DNA of 44,687 nt from Apostichopus leukothele (taxonomy: Eukaryota > Echinodermata > Holothuroidea > Aspidochirotida > Stichopodidae): NCBI GenBank assembly GCA_010014835.2, contig JAAAKB020000008.1, positions 3,593,937 through 3,638,623 on the forward strand. Reading direction: 5' to 3'. Under the pieces are notes generated by a model, which worked only from the letters and a program-made list of their open reading frames with translations, was not told the DNA's origin and did no database searches. Of the stretch, positions 35,030-44,687 are shown piece by piece. The stretch's first letter is position 1. Every line of letters starts with the position of its first letter. Made by a program: the position numbers and the translations under genes.

Positions 35030-35929
35030 CTGTCAATAGAAGAAAGAAGAGAAAGATATGAAGAAATGAGTTCACATTTGTTACGAGTGCTGAACGATAC
35101 AGACACCTATGATAACAATCGATAAATAATGAACAACCTGAAACATCCATTTTACTGCCGTTCTATTTGTAGTCTCAAAACTATGGCTCCAAAGTTTCCA
35201 GACGTCACCATTTTTAACAACAACAACAACTGCTACTGCTTATGACAATAGCACCTACTGATGTAAAGGCCAAAAGATATATATTATACTTGTTCGTGAA
35301 AGGAAGCTCGTCTTACAAGAGGTAGCAGTCATAAATGTTATCTTGGAAATGCTTAATGTATCCTAGGACAGTCTTTTGGGGTAAAATAAAAATGATTTTT
35401 TTTTACAGATTTTGTTGATTGATGACTCTATGACCATGTCATGTGGTAAGATGCTTTAAGATAGGAAGGACTCTTTCAGACTTAGCAGAATAACAAAGCG
35501 TTCCTCTTGGAGAAGGGGCCACCTTTACCCAATGCTTTACAGTAAATGCTTGAGCCTCCTCCAATTCAGATAACAGCCATCATCTTTACAATTGTCACTG
35601 TCTGTTCTATCCATGTAACCATAGCAACGTTAAGCCGATAATTGTCACGGGAACAATCCATAGATACGTATCCACACATAAAGCACATTAGCTTTATGAA
35701 ATTGCATCATCCGACTTAGGACACAAACAACTCCTGAAGGAGGAAAGGCTATCAAAAAATTAGGTCTAGAACATTCACAATTCCTGTTTGAGCGCAGGAG
35801 TGTAACCTCTAGAAGGTAGCTCTATCATGCAAAGTTTTACCAAATAATCAACGCACTTAAACATGTTCATGTAGATTTTTATATATGGGGATGGTACTGT
35901 ATTTGCCTACTTACACTTGATTTTAACCC

Positions 35930-36240
35930 GTTGCATGGGTAACACACTGCATGGATAACACACTGAATGGGTAACCCACTGCATGGGTAACACATTACAT
36001 GGGTAACCCACTGCATGGATAACACACTGAATGGGTAACCCACTGCATGGGTAACACATTGCATGGGTGACCCACTTGCAGGATAACACATTGAATGGGT
36101 AACACAGTGCATGGGTATTAACACATTGAATGGGTAACACATTGCATGGGTTACCCACTGCATGGACGACACCTTGAATGGGTAACACATTGCATGGGTA
36201 ACACATTGAATGGGTAACCCATTGCGTGGGTAACAAACAG
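35930..36240. repeat. 16-bp minisatellite, about 18-19 copies, in AKT intron
   Basis: The unit on the plus strand is AACACATTGCATGGGT with variants (AACCCACTG, GAATGGGT, GCATGGAT). The period is 16 bp with one 3-bp insertion near 36118. Because 16 is not a multiple of 3, the repeat reads through all frames and lacks stops on the minus strand. This creates two overlapping repeat ORFs of 103 and 121 codons that are not genes. Confidence 0.95.
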
Positions 36241-36559
36241 CAATTTATCACAATGCTTCCTCCCTGGTACATTGTAACATTTCTCTTACCTTTAAGGGAA
36301 ACTCTTTTAGCACCTTAAAGAGAAACACACCCACCCAATCATGATCTTTAGCTTATCCGATAGAGATCTTTGTGATATAATCGACTGCCCCTAAATATCG
36401 CAGCAAAATATAGTTGCATATTGGAGATATCGCTCTTCAAAAAGTCATATCAGGAGACTGCCATTTAGTCGGTCTGTGATGTCTTAGTGCCACAAGGAGG
36501 TGAACCCATTAACTATTTGCTTTCTCTTTGTTCTGTCCTCTTATAGGTCTTCTCAAGGT

Positions 36560-36616
36560 GCATGTAAGCAACATTTATATATGTATTTATATGTATTTAT
36601 TATGTATTTATATGTA
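36560..36616. repeat. Short TATGTATT tandem repeat
   Basis: Repeats of TTTATATGTA/TATTTATATGTATTTAT make a short simple-sequence tract in the AKT intron. Confidence 0.7.
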
Positions 36617-37289
36617 TGAAACATTGACAGTGAAGCCAATTCCCATATGACATGCTGTTAGGAACCTCAATAGTTTTAGATTCAGAATAACAAAAATCAC
36701 AATTCCATCACTATCACACAAAACAAAAATAGTAATACATATAAAAAAAATTTAAAAAATTGAAGATTGCAATATTTGGCTATTTGGCTCAAACATCGCA
36801 TATAGAGACTTGATAAAGTCTTTAATCTTTGTTATGAAGCGAAATTAAAAAGGGTGTTATCTCCTAAATGAAATAGAAAGTTTTCTTTAGCTGTTTGATG
36901 GAGTTGTTCATGCTGTTTCTCTGTCAATACTGTTTCTTCAAAAATATTCCCTCATGACAGTTGTGGGAACTTCAACCACCAGAGAGAGGGGTTGAAGTCT
37001 AGACTTTTCATATTCATTTCCTATTATTGCATACTATTATAAACACATCATTTTTATACCTCGCCACTCAGCAAGATATGAGTATCTCTCCTCTAGTGAA
37101 CTAGACTTTTGTTTTAAGCAATCAAGAAAAAGCTGACGAGGCCAAAAAAAAACCCCCAAACCCTATCTGGTTCTCTCCACGGTCACATTCTGTAACAGGT
37201 TTTAACTTTAATGGGAAACACGTCAAGAGTAATATCCTGTGAATTCTGACAAACCATCTACTGCGGATTCATAAAAATTGCTGGCTCAC

Positions 37290-37355
37290 CGTAAGGAACG
37301 GGTGACTGGTTTTCTGTAGCACCCGGTTTTCTGTGAGAGTGTGAGCAACTTCATC
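37290..37355 (-). CDS. AKT: AKT kinase, alpha-C helix exon
   Basis: The 66-bp, phase-0 exon lies between GGCGTACAG and TTACG|GTGAGC. It reads DEVAHTLTENRVLQKTSHPF and LT. This is the alpha-C region; the Glu of TEN forms the salt bridge with the ATP-binding Lys. The exon size and both boundaries match the equivalent vertebrate AKT exon. It is the most 5' coding AKT exon I can find. The exon with the ATP-binding lysine (the MKIL...EVIIAK region) and the PH-domain exons are not recognisable between here and 39782. Confidence 0.95.
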
Positions 37356-39781
37356 CTGTACGCCGAAAGGAAGAAGAAGAAGTAAAAAAATTAGAGAAAT
37401 ATGTCTACAGAGAATTGGAATGCAAGACTTCGTTGGCCAAAACAGGAAGTCAGTGAGAGCGCCCTGTCAATTATGGAGAGGAAGGTGTAATTATCTGACT
37501 AATATCAAGTAAATTGTACGGCATCCCTCTACTCAGAATCTTCAGTCCTGTTAGCACACCCTGTTTGCTTAGATATTTACTCACGGTATTGTAGAATAGA
37601 TATTTCAGTTTCTATGTATTAAAGGAAAGCCCAACCTTCTTTTCAGTTTTCTAATGTGACAATTCGGTGGCTACCCTGCTGTATCATCCTAGAAATAAAT
37701 ATCAACGCTCCAGCAATGATAATTCAGCGACGGACGAGCAAGCGCGAGGATGATAAAAAAAGAAACACACGTTTGTCGGTTGAATCTCTTTTGTGTACGA
37801 GCTATGGAAACGTAAAATCTTTTGAATTGGGAACTTTCATTATCACTATCAAAGTAACAGAGAGCATTGTAATTTAAATTTAAGCATGCAAATTGCAAAA
37901 CTATGACTGTAAAATATTGACAAGAATTTTCATAGGATGATCTGATTCCCCGCATCATTCTGACATATCGATGAAGGGTTAAATTAATCACATTCCTCAA
38001 ATATGGAACATGTTTATGAGGGAGATGGCCAAATGCTATTTGAAGTTTGATCACTAATGGCTATTTTTTGAGGATTCTTTCCTCCCCCCACCCCAACACC
38101 CCAACACGGGACGCAACATCTTAAAAATGTTTGCGTCTGCTCAGTAAAACTTGCGTCTAGGCTGATGTCCTACCTGAAAACCTGCACTTTAAAATACCTC
38201 TACAGGAACGCGCAATACTTAAATATATAATGAACCTGACAATACGCTGGCTTGTACGTAAGGGAAGCGTGCAGTGGTATGGTATGCATATAATGTGTAC
38301 AAAGAACATTTAATGATGAAACCTTTAATTAATATACAATAATAAAATGACTGTCAAATTGCGAAGCGAGAAATTTGGCCATAGACTAGTTACAATATGT
38401 GCAGACCTGGACGACATACAATGCACATTGCTGTACGGTATACAACTAAAGTGTGTATGATAATGTTATGGGCTATATACTGTATGCTGTGAATTGTCGG
38501 AAATCAATTAAAACGGGTGTCTAGACATAATGCCAGCATAAAAATACGGCACTAGTCAACTGATTTAAGTTAACCATTAAATGTTGCGCGCATATGCCAT
38601 GAATGTTGGAAATCAAGAAAACAGAGTGTCTAGACATAATGCCAGCATAAAAATACTGCACTTTTCAACTGATTTAATTGAACCATAAAAGGAATAACGA
38701 AGGCAGGGATCTTTTTAAAACATATAATAAAACACGTCCCTCCTGAAATTTGTTGTACAGGGTGGTACTAAACTCTTGTAAAAACAAATAATCAGATTTT
38801 TTCAACATGACACTTTTGAGATATTAGCTGTTAAACATGACCTCGTTTTGTACAGAGCAACTTTAAAACCTTACTAATTAATATTGAGAAAAGCTAAAAC
38901 CCTGAAATTTGGTAAGTTGTACAAACTGTATGTTGATAATTAAAGTAATAACCCCTCACAGTTCTCACATGGTTATGTTGTAAAAAATGGCATCAAAAAC
39001 CTTTCCTTTTGCTGAATCGCAGAACAAAATAGCAACTTCAGAGGCTGCACAACTTTCAAACATATAATTTACAGGAAGCATTATAATCATTATTTTGTAT
39101 TGTTTTCACTGGACATAATAACCTCTTAAAGAATCAAGTATTCTGAAGCAATAGTTTAGGAGCAATTTCTCACTTAAGTTAAAATTGCACATTTTTCTCA
39201 CAAAAAAAAAACCAAATTGATTAGTTTACATTTCAGAAACAAAAATATTGTCGCATGGCTACCTACTCAGTGTAGAACCACAGATGATTTAGTATAGCTT
39301 TAAAACAGATGGTCCAAATAATACAGTATTAGGCTAGTGCTACATATATGCAACCGCGAATGTTTTTCCCCGAACATTGTCATAGGCCTAGGTGATCGTT
39401 TATAATTTACAGCGGTGGGCTGCCCAGGCCTATATTATACTGGCTACACCCTAGTCCAAGGCCTGGGCTAAACTTCGATTTAACCCAGATTCAGGATACA
39501 GGCCTAGGCTATCAACATCCACATCCGAAGGTTGTTTAACAACACATTCGCATGCAGGCCAAATCTGTGACTGATAATATGATATTCGTCTATAGGCCTG
39601 TGCTAGGGCCTACGCTAGGCAACATATCAAGCGTTAGCCTAACAAGTTAGCACGGGCATACATTATAAATTGGGCAAAGCTTAACACTACATGTAGGCTA
39701 CACTTGCGTTCCTAACATTAGGATATAAATTAGTAATTAAAGGCTGCTACACTCAATACGGCAGTTCACAATCAAACTTAC
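37356..39781 (-). other. AKT intron or 5' region without the expected exons
   Basis: About 2.4 kb was searched by eye for PH-domain words (EGWLHKRGEYI, WRPRYFLL) and for the glycine-loop/lysine exon on the minus strand; none was found. The 121-codon minus frame at 37689-38054 has no PH or kinase character. A 110-bp tandem duplication lies at 38491-38690 and a cluster of GGCCTA/TAGGCC words at about 39380-39720. Confidence 0.55.
38491..38690. repeat. Tandem duplication of about 110 bp
   Basis: Two copies start at about 38491 and 38601. They share GTGTCTAGACATAATGCCAG, CATAAAAATAC-GCAC and CAACTGATTTAA. Confidence 0.85.
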
Positions 39782-39965
39782 CTTCAACTTTTTCAAGACT
39801 GCTATACACTGCCTTGTGATTTGGATTCAATACTTCCAATCACCAAAAGGACTGATGACGTTGTCAATTTTGAAACTTTCTTTGAAACGGTTGCTGGATG
39901 TATTCCCCGTAGCTGTTGACATAGACAACTAGCCTACTATGTAGAACTGAATTTTGAAAGCCGGA
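39782..39965 (-). other. Probable non-coding first exon (likely AKT 5'UTR) with a uORF
   Basis: On the minus strand a textbook donor, GTTGAAG|GTAAGTTT, ends the exon at 39782; the start near 39965 is a guess. It contains a 31-codon ATG frame (MSTATGNTSSNRFKESFKID..., stop before the donor), so the exon is untranslated or carries an upstream ORF. The position and strand suit an AKT leader, but no sequence evidence joins it to the kinase exons. Confidence 0.4.
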
Positions 39966-39978
39966 CTTCTGACGGTAA

Positions 39979-39990
39979 GCATGCGCATGT
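39979..39990. promoter_or_regulatory. NRF1-like palindrome GCATGCGCATG
   Basis: GCATGCGCATG resembles the NRF1 consensus found in TATA-less housekeeping promoters. It lies just upstream of the proposed first exon. Inference from consensus only. Confidence 0.35.
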
Positions 39991-40035
39991 GTACATACGT
40001 ATATAGCAAGTGCCAAGCGATATGGGACAAACACT

Positions 40036-40112
40036 GCATAATATATTCTCGTATTAATACGAATATATACGCGTATTAATTTGAATATATCAGCGTATTA
40101 TATCAGACAATA
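40036..40112. repeat. Palindromic CGTATTAAT repeats
   Basis: A perfect 14-bp palindrome, TCGTATTAATACGA (40049-40062), is followed by CGCGTATTAAT and GCGTATTA. The spacing is about 24 bp, with GAATATAT between copies. Confidence 0.7.
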
Positions 40113-41007
40113 ACTGGCGTGTCATATAGCATTCACAAACGGTTTTCGAGAGTTACCAGATTGTAGCCTCGCCAGTGCAATAAATGAGAGATTGCAAAGT
40201 GTTTTGACGTCACCCAGGCCAAACGTACTTGACCGAGGGAGCAGCATGGCTCATTCAACAGACAAGGAACAGTATTGGGAGCGATCTCATGGGTCCGCAA
40301 AACATCTATCGCGGATATATGTATACAGCAAAAACGGAAATGTGTTTCTTGTATATTTGAATTGATATCAAACAATAAGGCTTAGATATCAAACATGATA
40401 TTGGTTTCCTTTTTGCAGACCCCACGAGAGAATTTTTTGTATAACCACTTGAAGTATGCAATAAGTTATAATGCATTTGGCTTCTCCAACATTCACATGT
40501 GGCTGCTTGGCGTTCTACGCATGGCAGTCGCCATTATCAGTTCACTATTGAAATAATAGCCTAGCAGTACGTGTGTCGCTAATATGACTTAAATATTTCT
40601 AAATATCTTTATGAAGTATTTCTATGTCATCTTCGACGTTCGTGAAGCTGTATGGAAAATGATCTTGAAACAAGCAGGTGCCATGTCGTCATGTTTTACG
40701 AACTTACAACCAAACGTTCTAACGTTCTCACTTTTCTCTTTATTCTACTTTTCATTCTAAAGTTGCATTTGAAAGAGTTCCACCTAATGTGGTTTTTTAA
40801 ATTGTGATGTCTTCGATATATTTTGTATTACATTTTACAGAGAACACAAATCGAGACCACATATTGTTATCAACGTGCATGTATGCCAACACGCTTTATT
40901 ATCCAAAACCTACCATCATTAAAATTACTGTATTTATAACATGCCAATTTTATACTTTTATATTCATTGGTCAGAAGTAAATGTAACCCGTGGAAAAATA
41001 ATTTGAA
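40113..41007. other. Intergenic or upstream region of the large-GTPase gene
   Basis: No secure exon. The 80-codon minus frame at 40133-40375 is unsupported. The promoter or 5' exons of the GTPase gene may lie here but were not identified. Confidence 0.4.
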
Positions 41008-44000
41008 ATGTGTCTGATTTCACCGATATATCAGTATAAAATGATGGATGTGTGTATCATGTATGAGTTTATGTTGCCTTTTTCCATAGATGGTGGAGAT
41101 TCTGAAGAAGACTTCTTAAAATACTTGGATGAAGTCGGTCTCAAAGAATATTTTCCTCGCAAACTTACTATGAAAAAAGCAACAGAGGTACGGCTTTTCC
41201 CCAGCGACGATTCACAGATTGAAACAAAAGATTTACCTTTTCTGTTTATCAGTAAGCTAACCTCACTAGACAGTAGGATTACATGGAAAGAGAATCTTAA
41301 CATAGAAGGAAGTGCAAGAGATTTCATATATGCAATTCTTCAATGTTCCGATAATCATTTAAGACAGCATTTGATGGAGAAATTTGCATCTTGTCAACTT
41401 GCCTTGCCAGTCTTATTACCTGGGGTAAGAGATGACGCGAAACCAGAGCTGCTTACTTGGGCATTAAGTCGTGTTGTAAAAATATGGAAAGAAAATGAAA
41501 CATCTCTTGCGCCAGAGAAACGTATGGTAAGTGAGCCTGTGTTTACCACTGCATTTATCAGATTTGGTGATATTCCAATCTCCAAATCGTCTGTATTAAA
41601 TAATGTCATTGGTAGAGCTCAAGGTAATGAAACGTTTCGATATTTTATGTCTTATGAAGATGAAAAAGAATACGTTTACAATTGTTGTGGATCAGTAGAA
41701 GCCCAATGGTACCTGCCAATGTACGGCAGAAATGAGGAGTTCTTGAAAGAAGTTACATTATTGTTGAATCTGAGAGGTGATTCCACAGAATTTACTACCG
41801 AAAGTGAAGTTATGTGCAGGGTAGCTAATGCTATGTTCATATTTGTAGATAAAGACAAATTGGAATGCTACAAGACAGAAATTGAGGATATAAAGAAAAA
41901 ATACACAAATGTTTTCGTGATTCATTTGATTGCACAAAAAGAAACAGAGGGCAGGCAAAAACGTAAGAAACAGCTAAAGAGTAGCAGTAAAGCACTCAAA
42001 ATCGATGAAAACGATGATAGTGTTGGTTTCGGCGTAGAACGTAATGGAACAGAACTAGCAAAAATCATTTGTGAGAAGATTGTGCAATACTGCAATTACA
42101 CAAGTCAGGATAATTACCGTTCAATTGAAGACTGGCGAACCAGTTGCTCCAATGAAGTAACTGTGGATCAGGACAACGATTCCTATCACATAGCAAAACA
42201 ATTGATACAATCCTCCTTCCCGGAAAACGAATCCATTGAGGAAGTGAAGAAATCATATTTACAATTGCAAGTTGAATGGGGTAAATGGGTCGAAGCTGAT
42301 AAAAAATGTTTGTGTGTTGGAGTAGAAACTGTTGATCATCAGTTTGAAGCAAAGGAAAAAACTAAACGTGACATGAGGCGAATGCAAAGACAAAAAGGTT
42401 TATCTGCAAACATGAAAGCCTTCTTTGAAAACTTACAAACCGTTATGTTTGATGAAAATGATCTCTTGCATTACTTTATGTCCTTTTTTCAAACACGCAT
42501 CGAAATGATGTCTACACGTGAAATTCCTCCATTAGTTAAGAGAATCGACGTGTTGAATACCTCACTGCAAAAACTAAAGTCTTCGATGAAGCAAGCGTTG
42601 CCCAGCGAACTCAGTAAACTACAAAATGAAATAACAGATTTGCAAAAGAAGCTCCTAAAAGAAAGCGAACAAGTCAATGCGAAAACCATTAGTTGCGAAC
42701 ACTTTATTCGTGAGTTAGGACAATGGTATGAAGCAGACATTGAAGATGAAAATGTTCGAGAAAGAAATGAATTGCTGGTTAGCATGGCATCAAAATTACT
42801 TCTTGCAGGATATCCATTGGAAGTTTTAGATGGGGAAAATGCTTACATTCCCATTAAATGGATATCAGGCGTCTTAAAGAACCTCGAAAATATTCTTAAT
42901 AACCCAAGAATATTTGTTTTGTCTGTAATTGGTATCCAGAGTAGTGGAAAGTCAACGTTGTTGAATAGTATGTTTGGGGTCAGGTTTCCGGTACGTGCTG
43001 GTAGATGCACACGAGGGTTATACTTCCAATTGTTAGAAGTGAATAAGGATTTTCATGAACAACTTGGTTTTGAGTATCTTCTGATTATTGATACTGAAGG
43101 ATTGCACTCTCCAGATCGAACTGTTCTCAACGATCACACATTTGACAATTCGATAGCTACACTTGCCATGTGCATTGGGGACCTTACCCTATTGAATATC
43201 GGTCAAGAAACTATTGGCCCTGATATGATTGGCATATTGCAAATAGTTGTTCATGCCTTGATAAGAATGAAGAAAGTCGAATTAGTTTCGAATTGCAGAA
43301 TCATTCAACAAAGAGTGAGCGACATAGCCGCTGCCGCTAACAATAAAACTAACATGACTAAAATAAAGGATGCTCTCAACAAAGTCACTCGTATTGCTGC
43401 TGCTGAGGAAAAAGTAGATCACATTCAGAATTTTTCAGATGTATTTCCTCTTGCTGAAGAGGATGACTTGCAGTTTTTCCCTTGCTTGTGGATGGGTTTA
43501 ATGTCTCCTCCAAATTGTGGTTATAGTGATAAAATTCACGCCTTAAAGGATGCCATTTTCACACATAAAGAAAATCAACCTGTAATCCCACGTCAGTTTA
43601 CAATGGCAAAGTTTGTTGGGAGGTTGAAAGATGTATGGGAAGCAGTGAAATCAGAAGATTTCGTCTTCCATTTTCAAAACAGTTTTGATGCCCTCAGTAA
43701 CCAAAGGTTCCGACTAGAGCATAATAAACTTATTGGAAAAATGAGAACTGAGATATTTCAATGGGAACTTAAAAATGGTATGAATGTCACGCATGCTACG
43801 AAAGAAGACTTTTACAGAAGGCTGGAGATGGAAATAACTGATAAATGCGAAGATATAAATAAGAAAATAGATGAATACGTAAAGGAGCATTCAGACGAAG
43901 AGGAGGTGAAAAGACGTCAAGAGAGTATCAAGAATGAAACAATCGGAATTGGTAAAGATATTGAAAGAGGCATCAAAGAAAACACAGACATACAATTACA

Positions 44001-44687
44001 AAATAAGGCTGATATAAAAGGATTGCCAAATTTCATCAGAAAGGCAAAAGAAGAACTGAAAACTGCGGCTAAAATATCCGCAAATCAATTAAAGGGTTCA
44101 AAATCTACTTCCTATTGGAAGCAAAATCATGAGGAATTGGAAAAAGAATTTGATTTACTTTGGGATAAGAAAAGTAAACAGCTTGAAAAAGAATTCCAAA
44201 AATCCAAAATTACTGAGGGAGATATCGAGACGGCTTGCGATAACAGTGTTAGAAAACTATTGCTTGGTACAGAACATAGCAAAGCTTACACTGACGAGTT
44301 ACATGACAAAACTGACAAAAACAAAGGGTGGAACCATAAGTTGAAGAAATGCTTTAATTTGATAGTAAGACAGTTATTGGGATATAAAGAAGGACTGGTC
44401 AAAGTTCAAAATGTAGTAATTGGAATAGTAAGTCGTCATAAAAATGATCTTTATAGTCACGCGAAAGTTAAACCGTTTCACCAAAGTCGAGTAGATACTA
44501 TTTTACAAGAAGTGTACATTGCATTAACGCAAAGCAATGTCAATAGTGCGTTTGTGGCTCGGACCCTTCGTGCAGTTCAGTACGAGATATGTACAGTTTG
44601 CAAACATTGTCAACGAAAGTATGAAAGTCACAATTCATTGCAAAGAATGCTTGAAAGTGAAAAGGAATGTTTAAAAGACGACTTTAA
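41008..44687 (+). CDS. Interferon-induced very large GTPase-like protein (GVIN/VLIG family), 5' part, cut by window edge
   Basis: One uninterrupted frame runs from ATG 41008 (in-frame TAA at 40999) to the window end, 1,226 codons, with no stop. Alternatively it is a giant exon starting at 41090 after acceptor TTTTTCCATAG; conserved sequence begins at FLKYLDEVGLKEYFPRKLTM, just after that point. In order it has the family N-terminal region (LALPVLLPG near residue 135), a helical region with a coiled coil (about 512-564), and HFIRELGQWYE. Then comes the GTPase core: G1 IGIQSSGKSTLLNSMFG (P-loop Gly about residue 642), AGRCTRG, and G3 LLIIDTEGL (Asp about 695). A family-typical block (VVHALIRM, FSDVFPLAEEDD, FFPCLWMG) and a long helical part with a CxxC (ICTVCKHC) follow. 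A canonical NKxD G4 is not evident, as in relatives. Vertebrate members are about 2,400 residues and often a single coding exon, so roughly half is present. The family is immune-linked and cytosolic or nuclear in vertebrates. The gene is intact as far as seen. Confidence 0.93.
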   Translation, partial: MCLISPIYQYKMMDVCIMYEFMLPFSIDGGDSEEDFLKYLDEVGLKEYFPRKLTMKKATEVRLFPSDDSQIETKDLPFLFISKLTSLDSRITWKENLNIEGSARDFIYAILQCSDNHLRQHLMEKFASCQLALPVLLPGVRDDAKPELLTWALSRVVKIWKENETSLAPEKRMVSEPVFTTAFIRFGDIPISKSSVLNNVIGRAQGNETFRYFMSYEDEKEYVYNCCGSVEAQWYLPMYGRNEEFLKEVTLLLNLRGDSTEFTTESEVMCRVANAMFIFVDKDKLECYKTEIEDIKKKYTNVFVIHLIAQKETEGRQKRKKQLKSSSKALKIDENDDSVGFGVERNGTELAKIICEKIVQYCNYTSQDNYRSIEDWRTSCSNEVTVDQDNDSYHIAKQLIQSSFPENESIEEVKKSYLQLQVEWGKWVEADKKCLCVGVETVDHQFEAKEKTKRDMRRMQRQKGLSANMKAFFENLQTVMFDENDLLHYFMSFFQTRIEMMSTREIPPLVKRIDVLNTSLQKLKSSMKQALPSELSKLQNEITDLQKKLLKESEQVNAKTISCEHFIRELGQWYEADIEDENVRERNELLVSMASKLLLAGYPLEVLDGENAYIPIKWISGVLKNLENILNNPRIFVLSVIGIQSSGKSTLLNSMFGVRFPVRAGRCTRGLYFQLLEVNKDFHEQLGFEYLLIIDTEGLHSPDRTVLNDHTFDNSIATLAMCIGDLTLLNIGQETIGPDMIGILQIVVHALIRMKKVELVSNCRIIQQRVSDIAAAANNKTNMTKIKDALNKVTRIAAAEEKVDHIQNFSDVFPLAEEDDLQFFPCLWMGLMSPPNCGYSDKIHALKDAIFTHKENQPVIPRQFTMAKFVGRLKDVWEAVKSEDFVFHFQNSFDALSNQRFRLEHNKLIGKMRTEIFQWELKNGMNVTHATKEDFYRRLEMEITDKCEDINKKIDEYVKEHSDEEEVKRRQESIKNETIGIGKDIERGIKENTDIQLQNKADIKGLPNFIRKAKEELKTAAKISANQLKGSKSTSYWKQNHEELEKEFDLLWDKKSKQLEKEFQKSKITEGDIETACDNSVRKLLLGTEHSKAYTDELHDKTDKNKGWNHKLKKCFNLIVRQLLGYKEGLVKVQNVVIGIVSRHKNDLYSHAKVKPFHQSRVDTILQEVYIALTQSNVNSAFVARTLRAVQYEICTVCKHCQRKYESHNSLQRMLESEKECLKDDF

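Noticed and set aside
35879-36272. Two overlapping minus-strand repeat ORFs (103 and 121 codons)
   Set aside because: They are produced by the 16-bp minisatellite; all frames give the same repeating peptide, and they lie in an AKT intron.
37689-38054. 121-codon minus ORF as the missing AKT PH domain
   Set aside because: It lacks every PH-domain hallmark and has no splice-site support.
40133-40375. 80-codon minus ORF between AKT and the GTPase gene
   Set aside because: No homology, and it lies in the presumed promoter or intergenic region.
41031-42785. Several minus-strand ORFs inside the large-GTPase frame, and plus 44129-44344
   Set aside because: They are shadows of the real plus-strand coding frame.

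Overview
This is eukaryotic genomic DNA: AT-rich, intron-rich, with long introns, GT-AG splice sites and two 100-N assembly gaps (11751-11850 and 28512-28611). An AKT kinase gene with vertebrate-like exon boundaries, an R7-type RGS exon, an interferon-induced-very-large-GTPase (GVIN/VLIG) type gene, and several dispersed repeats of the kind common in marine invertebrates suggest an invertebrate deuterostome. I favour an echinoderm, possibly a sea cucumber, but that is inference; no marker in the window settles the species.

Layout. 1-17.6 kb is mostly non-coding. It holds one secure plus-strand exon, the C-terminal part of an RGS domain (4793-4994), plus a SINE-like repeat, hairpin-forming repeats, a C/T-rich low-complexity tract around the first gap, and a few weak exon or small-ORF candidates. 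17.6-23.3 kb holds at least three phase-compatible exons of an unrecognised minus-strand gene: a coiled-coil exon, then two exons of an orphan domain that looks alpha/beta. The 3' end of the coiled-coil exon, with its splice donor, has been amplified into a 12-copy, 50-bp minisatellite in the following intron. 23.3-29.3 kb has no secure gene but contains dispersed repeats, one of two hammerhead-ribozyme-like motifs, and the second gap beside a 22-base C run.

29.4-37.4 kb carries seven minus-strand exons encoding AKT from the alpha-C helix of the kinase to the C-terminal hydrophobic motif and stop. The PH-domain and glycine-rich-loop exons are not seen. A probable non-coding first exon with a strong donor lies at 39782 to about 39965, near a GCATGCGCATG promoter-type palindrome. 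From about 41.0 kb to the right edge a single open frame of about 1,200 codons on the plus strand encodes the N-terminal half of a GVIN/VLIG-type large GTPase, cut by the window edge.

The genes do not form a pathway visible from sequence. AKT (growth and survival signalling), RGS (G-protein signal termination) and the large GTPase (immune-type family) are neighbours rather than an operon-like unit. The most unusual items are the splice-donor minisatellite in the unknown coiled-coil gene, the hammerhead-like motifs, and the missing 5' coding exons of AKT next to the large-GTPase gene.
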